Below, piece after piece: positions 42,477 through 50,835 of a stretch of 64,000 nucleotides of DNA. The first letter of the stretch is position 1. Every line of letters begins with the position of its first letter. Source of the stretch: Pseudothioglobus sp905182815 (GTDB lineage: Bacteria; Pseudomonadota; Gammaproteobacteria; PS1; Pseudothioglobaceae); the NCBI RefSeq assembly GCF_048087625.1, contig NZ_CP159805.1, forward strand, positions 1,116,001-1,180,000, written 5' to 3'. A program made the position numbers and the translations under genes. Below the pieces are notes generated by a model, which saw only the letters and a list, made by a program, of their open reading frames with translations, ran no database searches and had not been told where the DNA came from.

Positions 42477-43243
42477 TGAATTAGAGTCCCTATATTTTCT
42501 CCTTGGTATATTCTTGTTAAAACGCTCTCTTCTCTTCCCCAAGCTATATTAGAAAATGTTTTAGATTTTGCGGCTTGCTTTGCAGCCATAACTTTTGAAT
42601 ACATTCCTCCAGAACCTAAAATACCCCCAGTTTTTCCAGCAACTCGCTCTAATTTTTCATCATCAAAATGAATCTCTTTTATTAAGCTGGCATTCTTATT
42701 TACTCGAGGATCGTCATCGAAAACACCATGCTGATCTGTCAATATAATTAATCTTTCGGCATTTAAAAAATTTGCTACAAGGGCAGCCAACGTATCATTA
42801 TCACCAAATTTTATTTCTTCGGTTGCAACTGTATCGTTTTCATTGATTACTGGTACTGCGCCAAACTCAAGCAAATTCTCTAGAGTTGCTGAGATATTTT
42901 CGAAATGTTTGGTATTAGTTAGGTTATCTTGAGTCAAGAGTACCTGAGCTGTCTGGACTTTATGTTTTGCAAATAGATATTCATAAGCCTGGACTAACCC
43001 CATTTGACCAACAGCGGCAGCTGCCTGAAGTTTATGAATATCAGTTGGTTTGTCTTTCCAGCCAAGTCGTTTCATACCTTCAACAATTGAGCCACTAGAA
43101 ACCAAAACAACATCAATGTTATGAGATTGCAGTTCAACAATTTGCTCAACCCATTCAGAGATTAGGTCTTTATCAATCCCTTTTCCATTATTAGTTAAGA
43201 GGGCAGATCCAATCTTTACGATCCAGCATTTATTCTTCTTCAT
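42470..43243 (-). CDS. proB: Glutamate 5-kinase without PUA domain
   Basis: 257 residues from ATG 43243 (MKKNKCWIVKIGSALL). The frame is open to 43273, but the first ten residues lie inside obgE and are not family-like. The amino-acid kinase domain is complete: DVVLVSSGSIVEGMKRLG, AAAAVGQMGLVQAYE, VINENDTVATEEIKFGDND, and GTGGMYSK-type GILGSGGMYSKVMAAK. The C-terminal PUA domain of the 367-residue E. coli enzyme is absent. It catalyses the first step of proline synthesis and overlaps obgE by 14 nt. Confidence 0.93.
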   Translation of the reverse strand: MKKNKCWIVKIGSALLTNNGKGIDKDLISEWVEQIVELQSHNIDVVLVSSGSIVEGMKRLGWKDKPTDIHKLQAAAAVGQMGLVQAYEYLFAKHKVQTAQVLLTQDNLTNTKHFENISATLENLLEFGAVPVINENDTVATEEIKFGDNDTLAALVANFLNAERLIILTDQHGVFDDDPRVNKNASLIKEIHFDDEKLERVAGKTGGILGSGGMYSKVMAAKQAAKSKTFSNIAWGREESVLTRIYQGENIGTLIHC

Positions 43244-44246
43244 CTTTCTCTTCAATAAGGTCATACAAACCAAAAACTAAGGACTTGCAGCCCATACCAT
43301 TTAAAGCAGATATGTTAAACACATTACCTTTATATTTGACTGTATTAAGAAAATCTTTAATTATCTTATCTCTTTTATCTTCTTGAATAAGGTCAATTTT
43401 ATTAATAGCTAATAACCTTGGTTTTTCAAAAAGCTCGTCATCAAATTTTTTTAACTCAGCCTCAATAGTTAAATAGTTACTAGCAGGATCCGAGCCATCT
43501 GCTGGCAAGATATCAATCACGTGAAGAAGCGCTTTTGCTCTTGAAAGATGTTTAAGAAATTCAAACCCAAGACCAACACCTTCGCTTGCTTTTTCAAGTA
43601 AGCCAGGTATATCGGCCATAACAAAGTGATTATTGCCAGCCTTTACAACACCAAGATTTGGGTGGAGGGTTGTAAAAGGATAATCAGCTACCTTTGGTCG
43701 AGCCCCAGAAATTTGCCTGATTAAGCTCGATTTTCCAGCATTTGGCATACCCAAAAGCCCAACATCTGCCATTACATTAAGTTCTAATCCAATCTCTCTC
43801 ACCTCTCCAGGCGTTCCTGGTGAAGTTTGTCTTGGTGCACGATTAATTGAAGATTTAAAACGAGCATTACCTAGTCCATGAAAGCCTCCTTTTGCAACCA
43901 AAAGATCTTGCTTATGAAGTGTAATTTCGCCGATTACTTCATCCGTTGAAAGGTCAATTATTTTAGTTCCAAGTGGGACTTCGACATACATATCAATAGC
44001 TGACTTCCCTCTTCGATCACTTCCTTCTCCAGGTAGGCCATTTTTAGCTCTATATAAACGGTTATAACGAAACTCGCTTAATGTATTAAGTCCCTCTTGA
44101 CCACGGAAAAAAATACTACCGCCATCACCGCCATCACCGCCATCTGGACCACCATCTGGAATATATTTTTCACGGCGAAAGCTGAGGCAACCTCTACCAC
44201 CTTTACCAGCTTCAACCATCACACTTGCAGAGTCAACAAATCTCAT
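43230..44246 (-). CDS. obgE: GTPase Obg
   Basis: 338 residues. The glycine-rich N-terminal Obg fold has VMVEAGKGGRGCLSFRREKY and DGGDGGDGGSIFF. The G domain follows with G1 GMPNAGKSS, switch region KVADYPFTTLHPNLGVV, G3 DIPG and G4 NKID. It works in late 50S ribosome assembly and stress control. It is the first gene of the operon to thiL. Its customary upstream neighbours rplU and rpmA are missing, and the 248-bp upstream gap holds no gene that I can see. Confidence 0.96.
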   Translation of the reverse strand: MRFVDSASVMVEAGKGGRGCLSFRREKYIPDGGPDGGDGGDGGSIFFRGQEGLNTLSEFRYNRLYRAKNGLPGEGSDRRGKSAIDMYVEVPLGTKIIDLSTDEVIGEITLHKQDLLVAKGGFHGLGNARFKSSINRAPRQTSPGTPGEVREIGLELNVMADVGLLGMPNAGKSSLIRQISGARPKVADYPFTTLHPNLGVVKAGNNHFVMADIPGLLEKASEGVGLGFEFLKHLSRAKALLHVIDILPADGSDPASNYLTIEAELKKFDDELFEKPRLLAINKIDLIQEDKRDKIIKDFLNTVKYKGNVFNISALNGMGCKSLVFGLYDLIEEKDEEE

Positions 44247-44494
44247 AATTTATACGATTAATAATTTAATTAATAGCTTGCATCGAAATATGAATCAATC
44301 TAAAACAAAATAGATGCAATAGAAGTTAAGTGATAAAGCTATAATATCAGTCAATTATTATACCTTTTTTCTTATCTAAAGCCCTCTTCAAGATAAGCAA
44401 AAGTATTCCATTTGAATTATTTAATCATAGACTTTGGCTTAGTGTTATTTATGAAAATAAAAGCTCAATTAAAAAAATATAATGAAATAGTGAA

Positions 44495-45754
44495 ATGAAT
44501 AGATTTATATATACAGTTTTAATTATTCTAAGTTTGCCATTTGCTCTTTTAAGGATCCTATTAAGAGATGCTAAAAACTCTAATTGGATCCGTAAACTAA
44601 AAAATCAATTAGGTTTTGTGCCTACAATTTCAGGCAAGGTTATATGGTTACATTGCGTATCTGTTGGAGAGTTTAATGCAGCCAAACCTCTAATCGACAA
44701 GATATTTATTAAATTTCCTCTTCATAAAATTGTTATCTCAACCACAACTATTACAGGATCGGAAGCTGTTGAAAAGCACTATAAAAGCCAAGTCATTCAT
44801 TGTTTTTTTCCTTTTGATATCCCTTTTATAGTTAGTTCATTCCTAAAAAAAATCAAGCCTGTTGCTTGTATTCTTTTAGAAACAGAAATATGGCCAAATT
44901 TAATTACTAAACTTAAACATAAAAATATTCCAGTAATGCTTGTTAATGCAAGATTATCAAAAAAGTCTTTTAAAAAATATAACAAATTCTCCCCTAAGTT
45001 AGTTAGTTCGACTCTAAATAGCTTGAGCATAATATGTTCTCAGAATGAAAGCTCATCAAAACGCTTCATCTCACTTGGTGCTAATAATAATATTATTACT
45101 ACCGGAAGCTTAAAGTTTGATTCCAATGAACCTAGTAATTCAAAAACTATTCAAACATTAAAAAATATAACTGGAGATCGAAGAATTGTTGTTTTTGCCA
45201 GTACAAGGAAAGGTGAAGAGTTACAAATAATCAAAAGCTATCTCGCCCTTAAAAGCAAATTCAATGCACTTCTTTTAATGGTACCAAGGCACCCAGAAAG
45301 ATTTAATGAAGTTTTTAATATGGTTAACGAAACTGTTCTTAATGTTAAAAGAAGATCATTAGCTGGTCATTGTGAGCAAGATACAGACATACTAATTGGA
45401 GATAGTATGGGTGAAATGATGTCTTATTTAAACATAAGTGACATAGCATTTATTGGTGGAAGCCTGACAAATAATGGTGGTCAAAATATGCTTGAAGCTG
45501 CATCACTTTCAAAACCTATTATTTTTGGTCCAAGCGTATTTAACTTTGAAGAAATCTCGAAGAGGCTTTTAGATGATGGATCTGCTATACAAGTAAGTAA
45601 CGCTGAAGAGTTAATGAAAACTATTTCTGAACTGCTTTTAGATGATGAAAAGAGAAAACTAATTGGAGAAAGTGCTAAAACTACTTTTGAAAATAATCGC
45701 GGCGCAACGACTAAGATATTTAAAGCAATCGCACCACTCATTAAAGATATTTAA
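44495..45754 (+). CDS. waaA: 3-deoxy-D-manno-octulosonic acid (Kdo) transferase
   Basis: 419 residues, usual length of KdtA/WaaA. An N-terminal membrane anchor (IYTVLIILSLPFALLRIL) is followed by the GT-B fold: VIWLHCVSVGEFNAAKPL, LLETEIWPNLI, NARLSKKS, STRKGEE, LLMVPRHPERF and a GGSLTNNGGQNMLEAA nucleotide-sugar loop. It attaches Kdo to lipid IVA at the inner face of the inner membrane, so the cell makes LPS. Single gene, divergent from obgE. Confidence 0.95.
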   Translation: MNRFIYTVLIILSLPFALLRILLRDAKNSNWIRKLKNQLGFVPTISGKVIWLHCVSVGEFNAAKPLIDKIFIKFPLHKIVISTTTITGSEAVEKHYKSQVIHCFFPFDIPFIVSSFLKKIKPVACILLETEIWPNLITKLKHKNIPVMLVNARLSKKSFKKYNKFSPKLVSSTLNSLSIICSQNESSSKRFISLGANNNIITTGSLKFDSNEPSNSKTIQTLKNITGDRRIVVFASTRKGEELQIIKSYLALKSKFNALLLMVPRHPERFNEVFNMVNETVLNVKRRSLAGHCEQDTDILIGDSMGEMMSYLNISDIAFIGGSLTNNGGQNMLEAASLSKPIIFGPSVFNFEEISKRLLDDGSAIQVSNAEELMKTISELLLDDEKRKLIGESAKTTFENNRGATTKIFKAIAPLIKDI

Positions 45755-45763
45755 AGAAGACTC

Positions 45764-47632
45764 TTAAGCACCCTCTTTCATATAGATTTCACTATCATTA
45801 TCTAAGAATTCTTCAGACTTTTTATCCATTTCGATTTGAATTTCCTGAATTTTTTTAACTTCTTTGGCATCTAAACCTTTAATGTCTTGAGAAATCTTCA
45901 TAGAACAAAACTTAGGTCCACACATCGAACAAAAGTGCGCAGTTTTTGCAGCTTGTTTTGGAAGGGTTTCATCATGAAAACTTCGAGCAGTATCAGGATC
46001 TAAACCAAGATTAAACTGATCTTCCCACCTAAATTCAAAACGAGCTTTTGAAAGAGCATTATCTCTGATTTGAGCCCCAGGATGCCCTTTGGCTAAATCA
46101 GCAGCATGCGCTGCAATTTTATAAGTAATAATTCCTGTTTTAACATCATCCTGATTTGGTAGCCCTAAGTGCTCTTTAGGAGTTACATAACAAAGCATTG
46201 CACAGCCATACCAGCCAATTTGAGCCGCTCCAATCGCTGAAGTAATATGATCGTAGCCAGGAGCTATATCAGTGGTGAGTGGGCCAAGTGTGTAGAAAGG
46301 CGCTTCTCCACACTCTTCCAACTGCTTTTCCATATTGTCTTTAATCATATGCATTGGCACATGACCAGGACCCTCAATAAAAGTTTGAACATCATGCTTC
46401 CAAGCTATTTTTGTTAATTCACCTAAGGTCTCAAGCTCACCAAACTGGGCATCATCATTAGCATCTGCAATCGAGCCAGGCCTTAGGCCATCGCCTAAAG
46501 AAAAGGTCACGTCATATGCCTTCATGATTTCACAGATATCTTCAAAATGCGTATAAAGAAAACTCTCAGTATGATGCGCAAGACACCACTTAGCCATAAT
46601 TGATCCACCTCTTGATACAATCCCCGTAACTCTATTCATAGTTAGAGGGACATACTTAAGACGAACGCCAGCATGGATAGTAAAGTAGTCAACCCCTTGC
46701 TCTGCTTGCTCAATTAAGGTATCTCTAAACACTTCCCAAGTTAAGTCTTCAGCAACTCCTTTAACTTTTTCAAGAGCCTGATAGATAGGAACAGTTCCAA
46801 CAGGAACAGGGGAATTGCGAATAATCCACTCGCGAGTTTCATGAATATTTTTTCCAGTAGAAAGATCCATAATAGTGTCAGAGCCCCATCGAACTCCCCA
46901 AACCATCTTTCCTACCTCTTCATCAATTGAAGAGCCTAGAGCTGAATTACCAATGTTTCCATTAATCTTAACTAGAAAGTTTCTACCAACAATCATGGGC
47001 TCCGTTTCTGGATGATTAATATTATTAGGAATAATTGCACGGCCCCTAGCAACCTCATCTCTTACAAATTCAGGGGTAATTATTTTAGGAGTTGCAGCTC
47101 CAAAGCTTTCGCCTTTGTGTTGTCCAACTTGATCTTTATACTCCTGCCAAAGACAATTTTCTCGAATAGCAATATATTCCATTTCTGGGGTAATAATGCC
47201 TTTCCTAGCATAGTGCATCTGAGTAACATTTTTACCTTTCTTTGCCTTTCTTGGGGCTTTTAAATGTTCAAATCGAAGCTCATCAAGTTTTTTATTACCA
47301 AGTCTCTCGTTTGCAAATTTCGAGCTAACACCATCAAGAATCTCGGTGTCATCACGCTCTTCTATCCATTTCGAACGGAGTGACTCAAGCCCCTCTCGAT
47401 AACTGATCGTTTTACTAGGGTCTGTATAAGGTCCAGAAGTATCATAAACGTGAACTGGATCATTTTTTTCTGCAAGATCACCAATGGTGTCGGTGAGTTT
47501 GATTTGCCTCATTGGGACTCTAATATCGTCACGTGAACCCTTGACGTAAACCTTGGTTGAGTTAGGAAAAGGCTTAATAAAGGCCTCGTTAATACTTGAT
47601 AGACTAGTAAGTGTTTCGGATGATTGCTTCAT
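45764..47632 (-). CDS. thiC: Phosphomethylpyrimidine synthase
   Basis: 622 residues, typical ThiC. It is a radical SAM enzyme making hydroxymethylpyrimidine phosphate from aminoimidazole ribotide. The C-terminal cluster motif CSMCGPKFCSMKI gives C-x2-C-x4-C. Core segments include TIHAGVRLKYVPLT, SRGGSIMAKWCLAHH, EGPGHVPMHMIKDN and GPLTTDIAPGYDHI. Only 38 bp lie between its start and the divergent hemB, too little for a TPP riboswitch, which is the usual control of thiC. Confidence 0.97.
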   Translation of the reverse strand: MKQSSETLTSLSSINEAFIKPFPNSTKVYVKGSRDDIRVPMRQIKLTDTIGDLAEKNDPVHVYDTSGPYTDPSKTISYREGLESLRSKWIEERDDTEILDGVSSKFANERLGNKKLDELRFEHLKAPRKAKKGKNVTQMHYARKGIITPEMEYIAIRENCLWQEYKDQVGQHKGESFGAATPKIITPEFVRDEVARGRAIIPNNINHPETEPMIVGRNFLVKINGNIGNSALGSSIDEEVGKMVWGVRWGSDTIMDLSTGKNIHETREWIIRNSPVPVGTVPIYQALEKVKGVAEDLTWEVFRDTLIEQAEQGVDYFTIHAGVRLKYVPLTMNRVTGIVSRGGSIMAKWCLAHHTESFLYTHFEDICEIMKAYDVTFSLGDGLRPGSIADANDDAQFGELETLGELTKIAWKHDVQTFIEGPGHVPMHMIKDNMEKQLEECGEAPFYTLGPLTTDIAPGYDHITSAIGAAQIGWYGCAMLCYVTPKEHLGLPNQDDVKTGIITYKIAAHAADLAKGHPGAQIRDNALSKARFEFRWEDQFNLGLDPDTARSFHDETLPKQAAKTAHFCSMCGPKFCSMKISQDIKGLDAKEVKKIQEIQIEMDKKSEEFLDNDSEIYMKEGA

Positions 47633-47670
47633 TATTGTATAATTTGGTTAATGTAACTTGAGAAAAGAAA

Positions 47671-48660
47671 ATGTCCATTTTAACTCATCGACCAAGAAGA
47701 ATGAGGAAACACGAATTTAATCGTTCATTAATTCGCGAGAACTCACTAAGTGTAAGCGATCTCATATATCCTTTATTCATTATTGAGGGTGAAAATAAAA
47801 AAGAAAAAATTGATTCAATGCCTGGAATTGAACGACTTAGTATTGATCAATTATTGATTGAGGTCAAGGAAATTGTTGATTTAAAAATTCAAGCGATTGC
47901 TTTATTTCCAGTAATTTCTCCTGATAAAAAGACGCTCGAAGCTGAAGAATCTTATAACCCTGATGGACTTATTCAAAAGGCGGTTAGGGCACTTAAAAGA
48001 AACTTTCCAGATCTTGCAGTTATTACAGATGTGGCACTAGATCCTTTTACGAGTCATGGCCTAGATGGGGTTATTGATAGTAATGGATACGTTCTTAATG
48101 ATGAAACTGTGAACATTTTAGTTAAACAAGCGCTGTCCCATGCTAAAGCTGGAGCAGATATTGTTGCCCCTTCTGACATGATGGATGGGAGAATTGGAGC
48201 GATTCGTTATGCGCTAGAAGAGCAAGGTTATATTCACACAAATATACTTGCGTACTCTGCCAAATATGCCTCTTCTTTTTATGGTCCATTTAGGGATGCT
48301 GTAGGCTCATCAAAAAGTCTAGGTAAGTCTGATAAAAAAACTTTCCAGATGGATCCTGGAAATTCTGACGAAGCAATTCGTGAGGTAGAGCTTGATATTT
48401 TAGAAGGTGCTGACATGGTTATGATTAAGCCAGGTTTGCCTTATCTTGATATAGTAGCTAAAGTAAAACAGACCTTTGGTGTACCAACTTTCGCTTATCA
48501 TGTTAGTGGCGAGTATGCAATGCTTAAAGCGGCTAGTCAAAATAAATGGATTGACGAAAAATCAACAGTACTTGAAACCCTTCTTTGCTTTAAAAGAGCT
48601 GGAGCAGATGCTGTTCTAACCTACTATGCCAAAGATGCAGCTAAATGGATGCAAGATTAG
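47671..48660 (+). CDS. hemB: Porphobilinogen synthase
   Basis: 329 residues. It condenses two 5-aminolevulinate in heme synthesis. The Schiff-base Lys residues lie in AYSAKYASSFYGPF and MIKPGLPYLDIVAKV. The metal-site loop reads DVALDPFTSHGLDG, with Asp/Ala in place of the cysteines of zinc enzymes, so this is the zinc-independent, Mg-type branch known from Pseudomonas. It is divergent from thiC with a 38-bp shared promoter region. Confidence 0.96.
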   Translation: MSILTHRPRRMRKHEFNRSLIRENSLSVSDLIYPLFIIEGENKKEKIDSMPGIERLSIDQLLIEVKEIVDLKIQAIALFPVISPDKKTLEAEESYNPDGLIQKAVRALKRNFPDLAVITDVALDPFTSHGLDGVIDSNGYVLNDETVNILVKQALSHAKAGADIVAPSDMMDGRIGAIRYALEEQGYIHTNILAYSAKYASSFYGPFRDAVGSSKSLGKSDKKTFQMDPGNSDEAIREVELDILEGADMVMIKPGLPYLDIVAKVKQTFGVPTFAYHVSGEYAMLKAASQNKWIDEKSTVLETLLCFKRAGADAVLTYYAKDAAKWMQD

Positions 48661-48721
48661 TAATCAATGTTTAATATAGAAACTTTATAGATTCTCAAGC
48701 TTAATGAAATAGAAGATACAA

Positions 48722-49177
48722 ATGAACCAAAAAATAGCCTTTTACTTGCTTTCAATTATCGCAATATTTTTTATTGGTTATAACTACTCACAGTTCAATA
48801 TAGTGCCAGTAAAGCCTGAAATTATTACTATCAATAATAATGATGAGATTGAAGAATATAAATTAGATAATTTAAACCTTCAGCAACAACTAGAAGAACT
48901 TAATAATCAACTTATACTTGCACTTGACGAACTCCAATCCACCTCTCAAAAACTCAATCTTTCTGCCAGTAAAATTCAAGTTCTTGAAAAAGAGTTGAGC
49001 TCAATTCAAAATGCATTCAACCTAAGTGACTCATCACTTAAAAAGAGTAACGCAAAGCTTTTAGAAAATGAAAAAACTTTAAAAGACTTAGAAAAAGCAT
49101 TATCAGATGCCGAGCTGGATATTGAACTAATTAAATTTGATCTTGAAATTGCGGAAGCCAATCTTCGAGCTAACTAA
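48722..49177 (+). CDS. Membrane-anchored coiled-coil protein
   Basis: 151 residues. One N-terminal membrane span (IAFYLLSIIAIFFIGYNYS) is followed by about 100 residues of strongly predicted coiled coil: repeated L/I every 3-4 residues with E, K, Q and N (LNLQQQLEELNNQLILALDE onward). No enzymatic motif is seen. It could be a periplasmic spacer or envelope scaffold. It follows hemB by 61 nt on the same strand. Confidence 0.65.
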   Translation: MNQKIAFYLLSIIAIFFIGYNYSQFNIVPVKPEIITINNNDEIEEYKLDNLNLQQQLEELNNQLILALDELQSTSQKLNLSASKIQVLEKELSSIQNAFNLSDSSLKKSNAKLLENEKTLKDLEKALSDAELDIELIKFDLEIAEANLRAN

Positions 49178-49194
49178 GAAACTAATTTATATTT

Positions 49195-49863
49195 TTAAAA
49201 GTAATATTTAGCTATTTGAGATAGATCTTCACGAGGAGTTCTATAGCTATTTATTACCTGGGCTTTATCTTCATAGCCAATCGCCATTCCGCAAAGAACA
49301 ATTTTATCTTTATAGTGTGGAAATTCCTCTCTAACAATCTCAGGATACTCGCCAAGAGCTGCTTGTGGACAAGTAGCTAATCCATGCTCGACCGCTGAAA
49401 GCATAATAGACTGGATAAACATACCATAATCCATATAAGAGCCCTTCTCCATCGACTTATCAATAAAAAAGAGTAGGATAACAGGCGCGTTGAATGCTTG
49501 ATAATTTAACGCCCATTGATCGAGCTGTTTTTGCTTATCCTCTCTCTTAATACCTAATGTTGAATACATTAATAAACCGCACTCTTTTCTTCTTTGCTTG
49601 AACTCACCCAACCATTCAACAGGATAGTACTTATAATCCATAGTCCCTTTATTACCATCTCGAAAGGCTTTTTCAAGCTTACTACATAAGCCATCCTTAC
49701 TTTCTCCAGTTACAACAGCGACCTGCCATGGCTGGGTATTTACTCCAGAAGGAGCTGTTTTTGCTTGATTAATAATTTCATTAATAACACTAATAGAGAC
49801 ATCTTTGTCTAAAAATGCTCTTGTTGATTTTCTTTCAGCTAAAGCGGTTTTTACATCCATCAT
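49195..49863 (-). CDS. Nitroreductase-family FMN oxidoreductase
   Basis: 222 residues. ERKSTRAFLDKDV contains the FMN-binding R-x-S-x-R motif. AKTAPSGVNTQPWQVAVV follows, and the late segment GLATCPQAALGEYPEIVREEF with LCGMAIGYEDKAQVINSYRTPRE is typical of NfsA/NfnB-like nitroreductases. It would use NAD(P)H to reduce nitroaromatics, quinones or a related compound. The natural substrate is unknown. Confidence 0.88.
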   Translation of the reverse strand: MMDVKTALAERKSTRAFLDKDVSISVINEIINQAKTAPSGVNTQPWQVAVVTGESKDGLCSKLEKAFRDGNKGTMDYKYYPVEWLGEFKQRRKECGLLMYSTLGIKREDKQKQLDQWALNYQAFNAPVILLFFIDKSMEKGSYMDYGMFIQSIMLSAVEHGLATCPQAALGEYPEIVREEFPHYKDKIVLCGMAIGYEDKAQVINSYRTPREDLSQIAKYYF

Positions 49864-49918
49864 TCATTCCATTATGTGAGATATAAGTATCAAATCCAAA
49901 AATTTAAATAAATTTACC

Positions 49919-50803
49919 CTAAATACTTCTAGGCTTGGCATAAAGAACTATTATATTTCCAAATATTATTAATATAACGCCAATTAATCCCGTCCAGCTC
50001 CAAACATAATCTTCAAATAAAGTTGATAGAAGCAAAGCAATCGTTGGGGTAAAAATATTGACGTATGAAGCTTTATCAGCACCAATATTCCCTACAAGTT
50101 TAAGATAGACACCAAACCCAATTGCTGAGGCCACTACAGATAAATAAATTAGGGATGTTACATAGCTATAGCCTGTACTAAAACTGAAACTTATATCACT
50201 AAAAGATATATAAGTAACAAGGATAAGTGATCCATATAGCATACTGAAAGCATTACTTTGGATTAGGGGAATTTTTCTGGCTTGCATTTGACCAGAGAGC
50301 AGCATCCCAATTGACGCAAAGAAAGTTGCAAGTAGCATCCAAAGAAAACCCTTTACAATTCCTGAATCTAATGACCACTCAGTGCTACTTATCTCATTTG
50401 AAAATATAATTGATAACCCTGCAATACCAACTATTGCTCCAAATAATATGGGTAATCTTATGGGCTTTTTAAAAAAAATAAAACCATTAAAAACAGTAAA
50501 TAAAGTAAGTGTTGAAAAAATAAGGCAAACCACTCCAGTTGTTAAATAGGAGGTGCCAAAGTAGGCACAAATATAATTAATACAAAATAGAAAAAATCCT
50601 AATAAAAGCCAGTTTACGTGTTCTCGCCAAGGATAAGAAAGCTTTAGACCTCGAGCGAAGCACCAAATAAATAGCAAAAGGGATGCAAGCAAAAAACGCC
50701 ATACTATTGAAACCTGTGGAGCCACATCACCCAACTGAAAACTTATAGCAAACCAGGATGAGCCCCATGCAAGGAGAACTATAATGTATAGGAATGCATT
50801 CAT
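49919..50803 (-). CDS. EamA/DMT-superfamily transporter
   Basis: 294 residues with about ten membrane spans in two EamA repeats. VLLAWGSSWFAISFQLGDVAPQVSIVWRF is the N-terminal family pattern (W-G-S-S-W-F). The second repeat ends with FTPTIALLLSTLFEDYVWSWTG. It is a metabolite exporter of unknown substrate, distinct from the copies at 1337 and 58357. It is 32 nt downstream of acs on the same strand and may share its transcript. Confidence 0.87.
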   Translation of the reverse strand: MNAFLYIIVLLAWGSSWFAISFQLGDVAPQVSIVWRFLLASLLLFIWCFARGLKLSYPWREHVNWLLLGFFLFCINYICAYFGTSYLTTGVVCLIFSTLTLFTVFNGFIFFKKPIRLPILFGAIVGIAGLSIIFSNEISSTEWSLDSGIVKGFLWMLLATFFASIGMLLSGQMQARKIPLIQSNAFSMLYGSLILVTYISFSDISFSFSTGYSYVTSLIYLSVVASAIGFGVYLKLVGNIGADKASYVNIFTPTIALLLSTLFEDYVWSWTGLIGVILIIFGNIIVLYAKPRSI

Positions 50804-50835
50804 GTTTTATCGATTTATAGCTAGGTATGAAAAGA

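Noticed and set aside
44247..44494. rplU/rpmA or another small gene upstream of obgE.
   Set aside because: No ribosomal protein pattern or plausible frame is found in this 248-bp gap on either strand.
47633..47670. TPP riboswitch before thiC.
   Set aside because: The gap is only 38 bp and has none of the conserved riboswitch segments.
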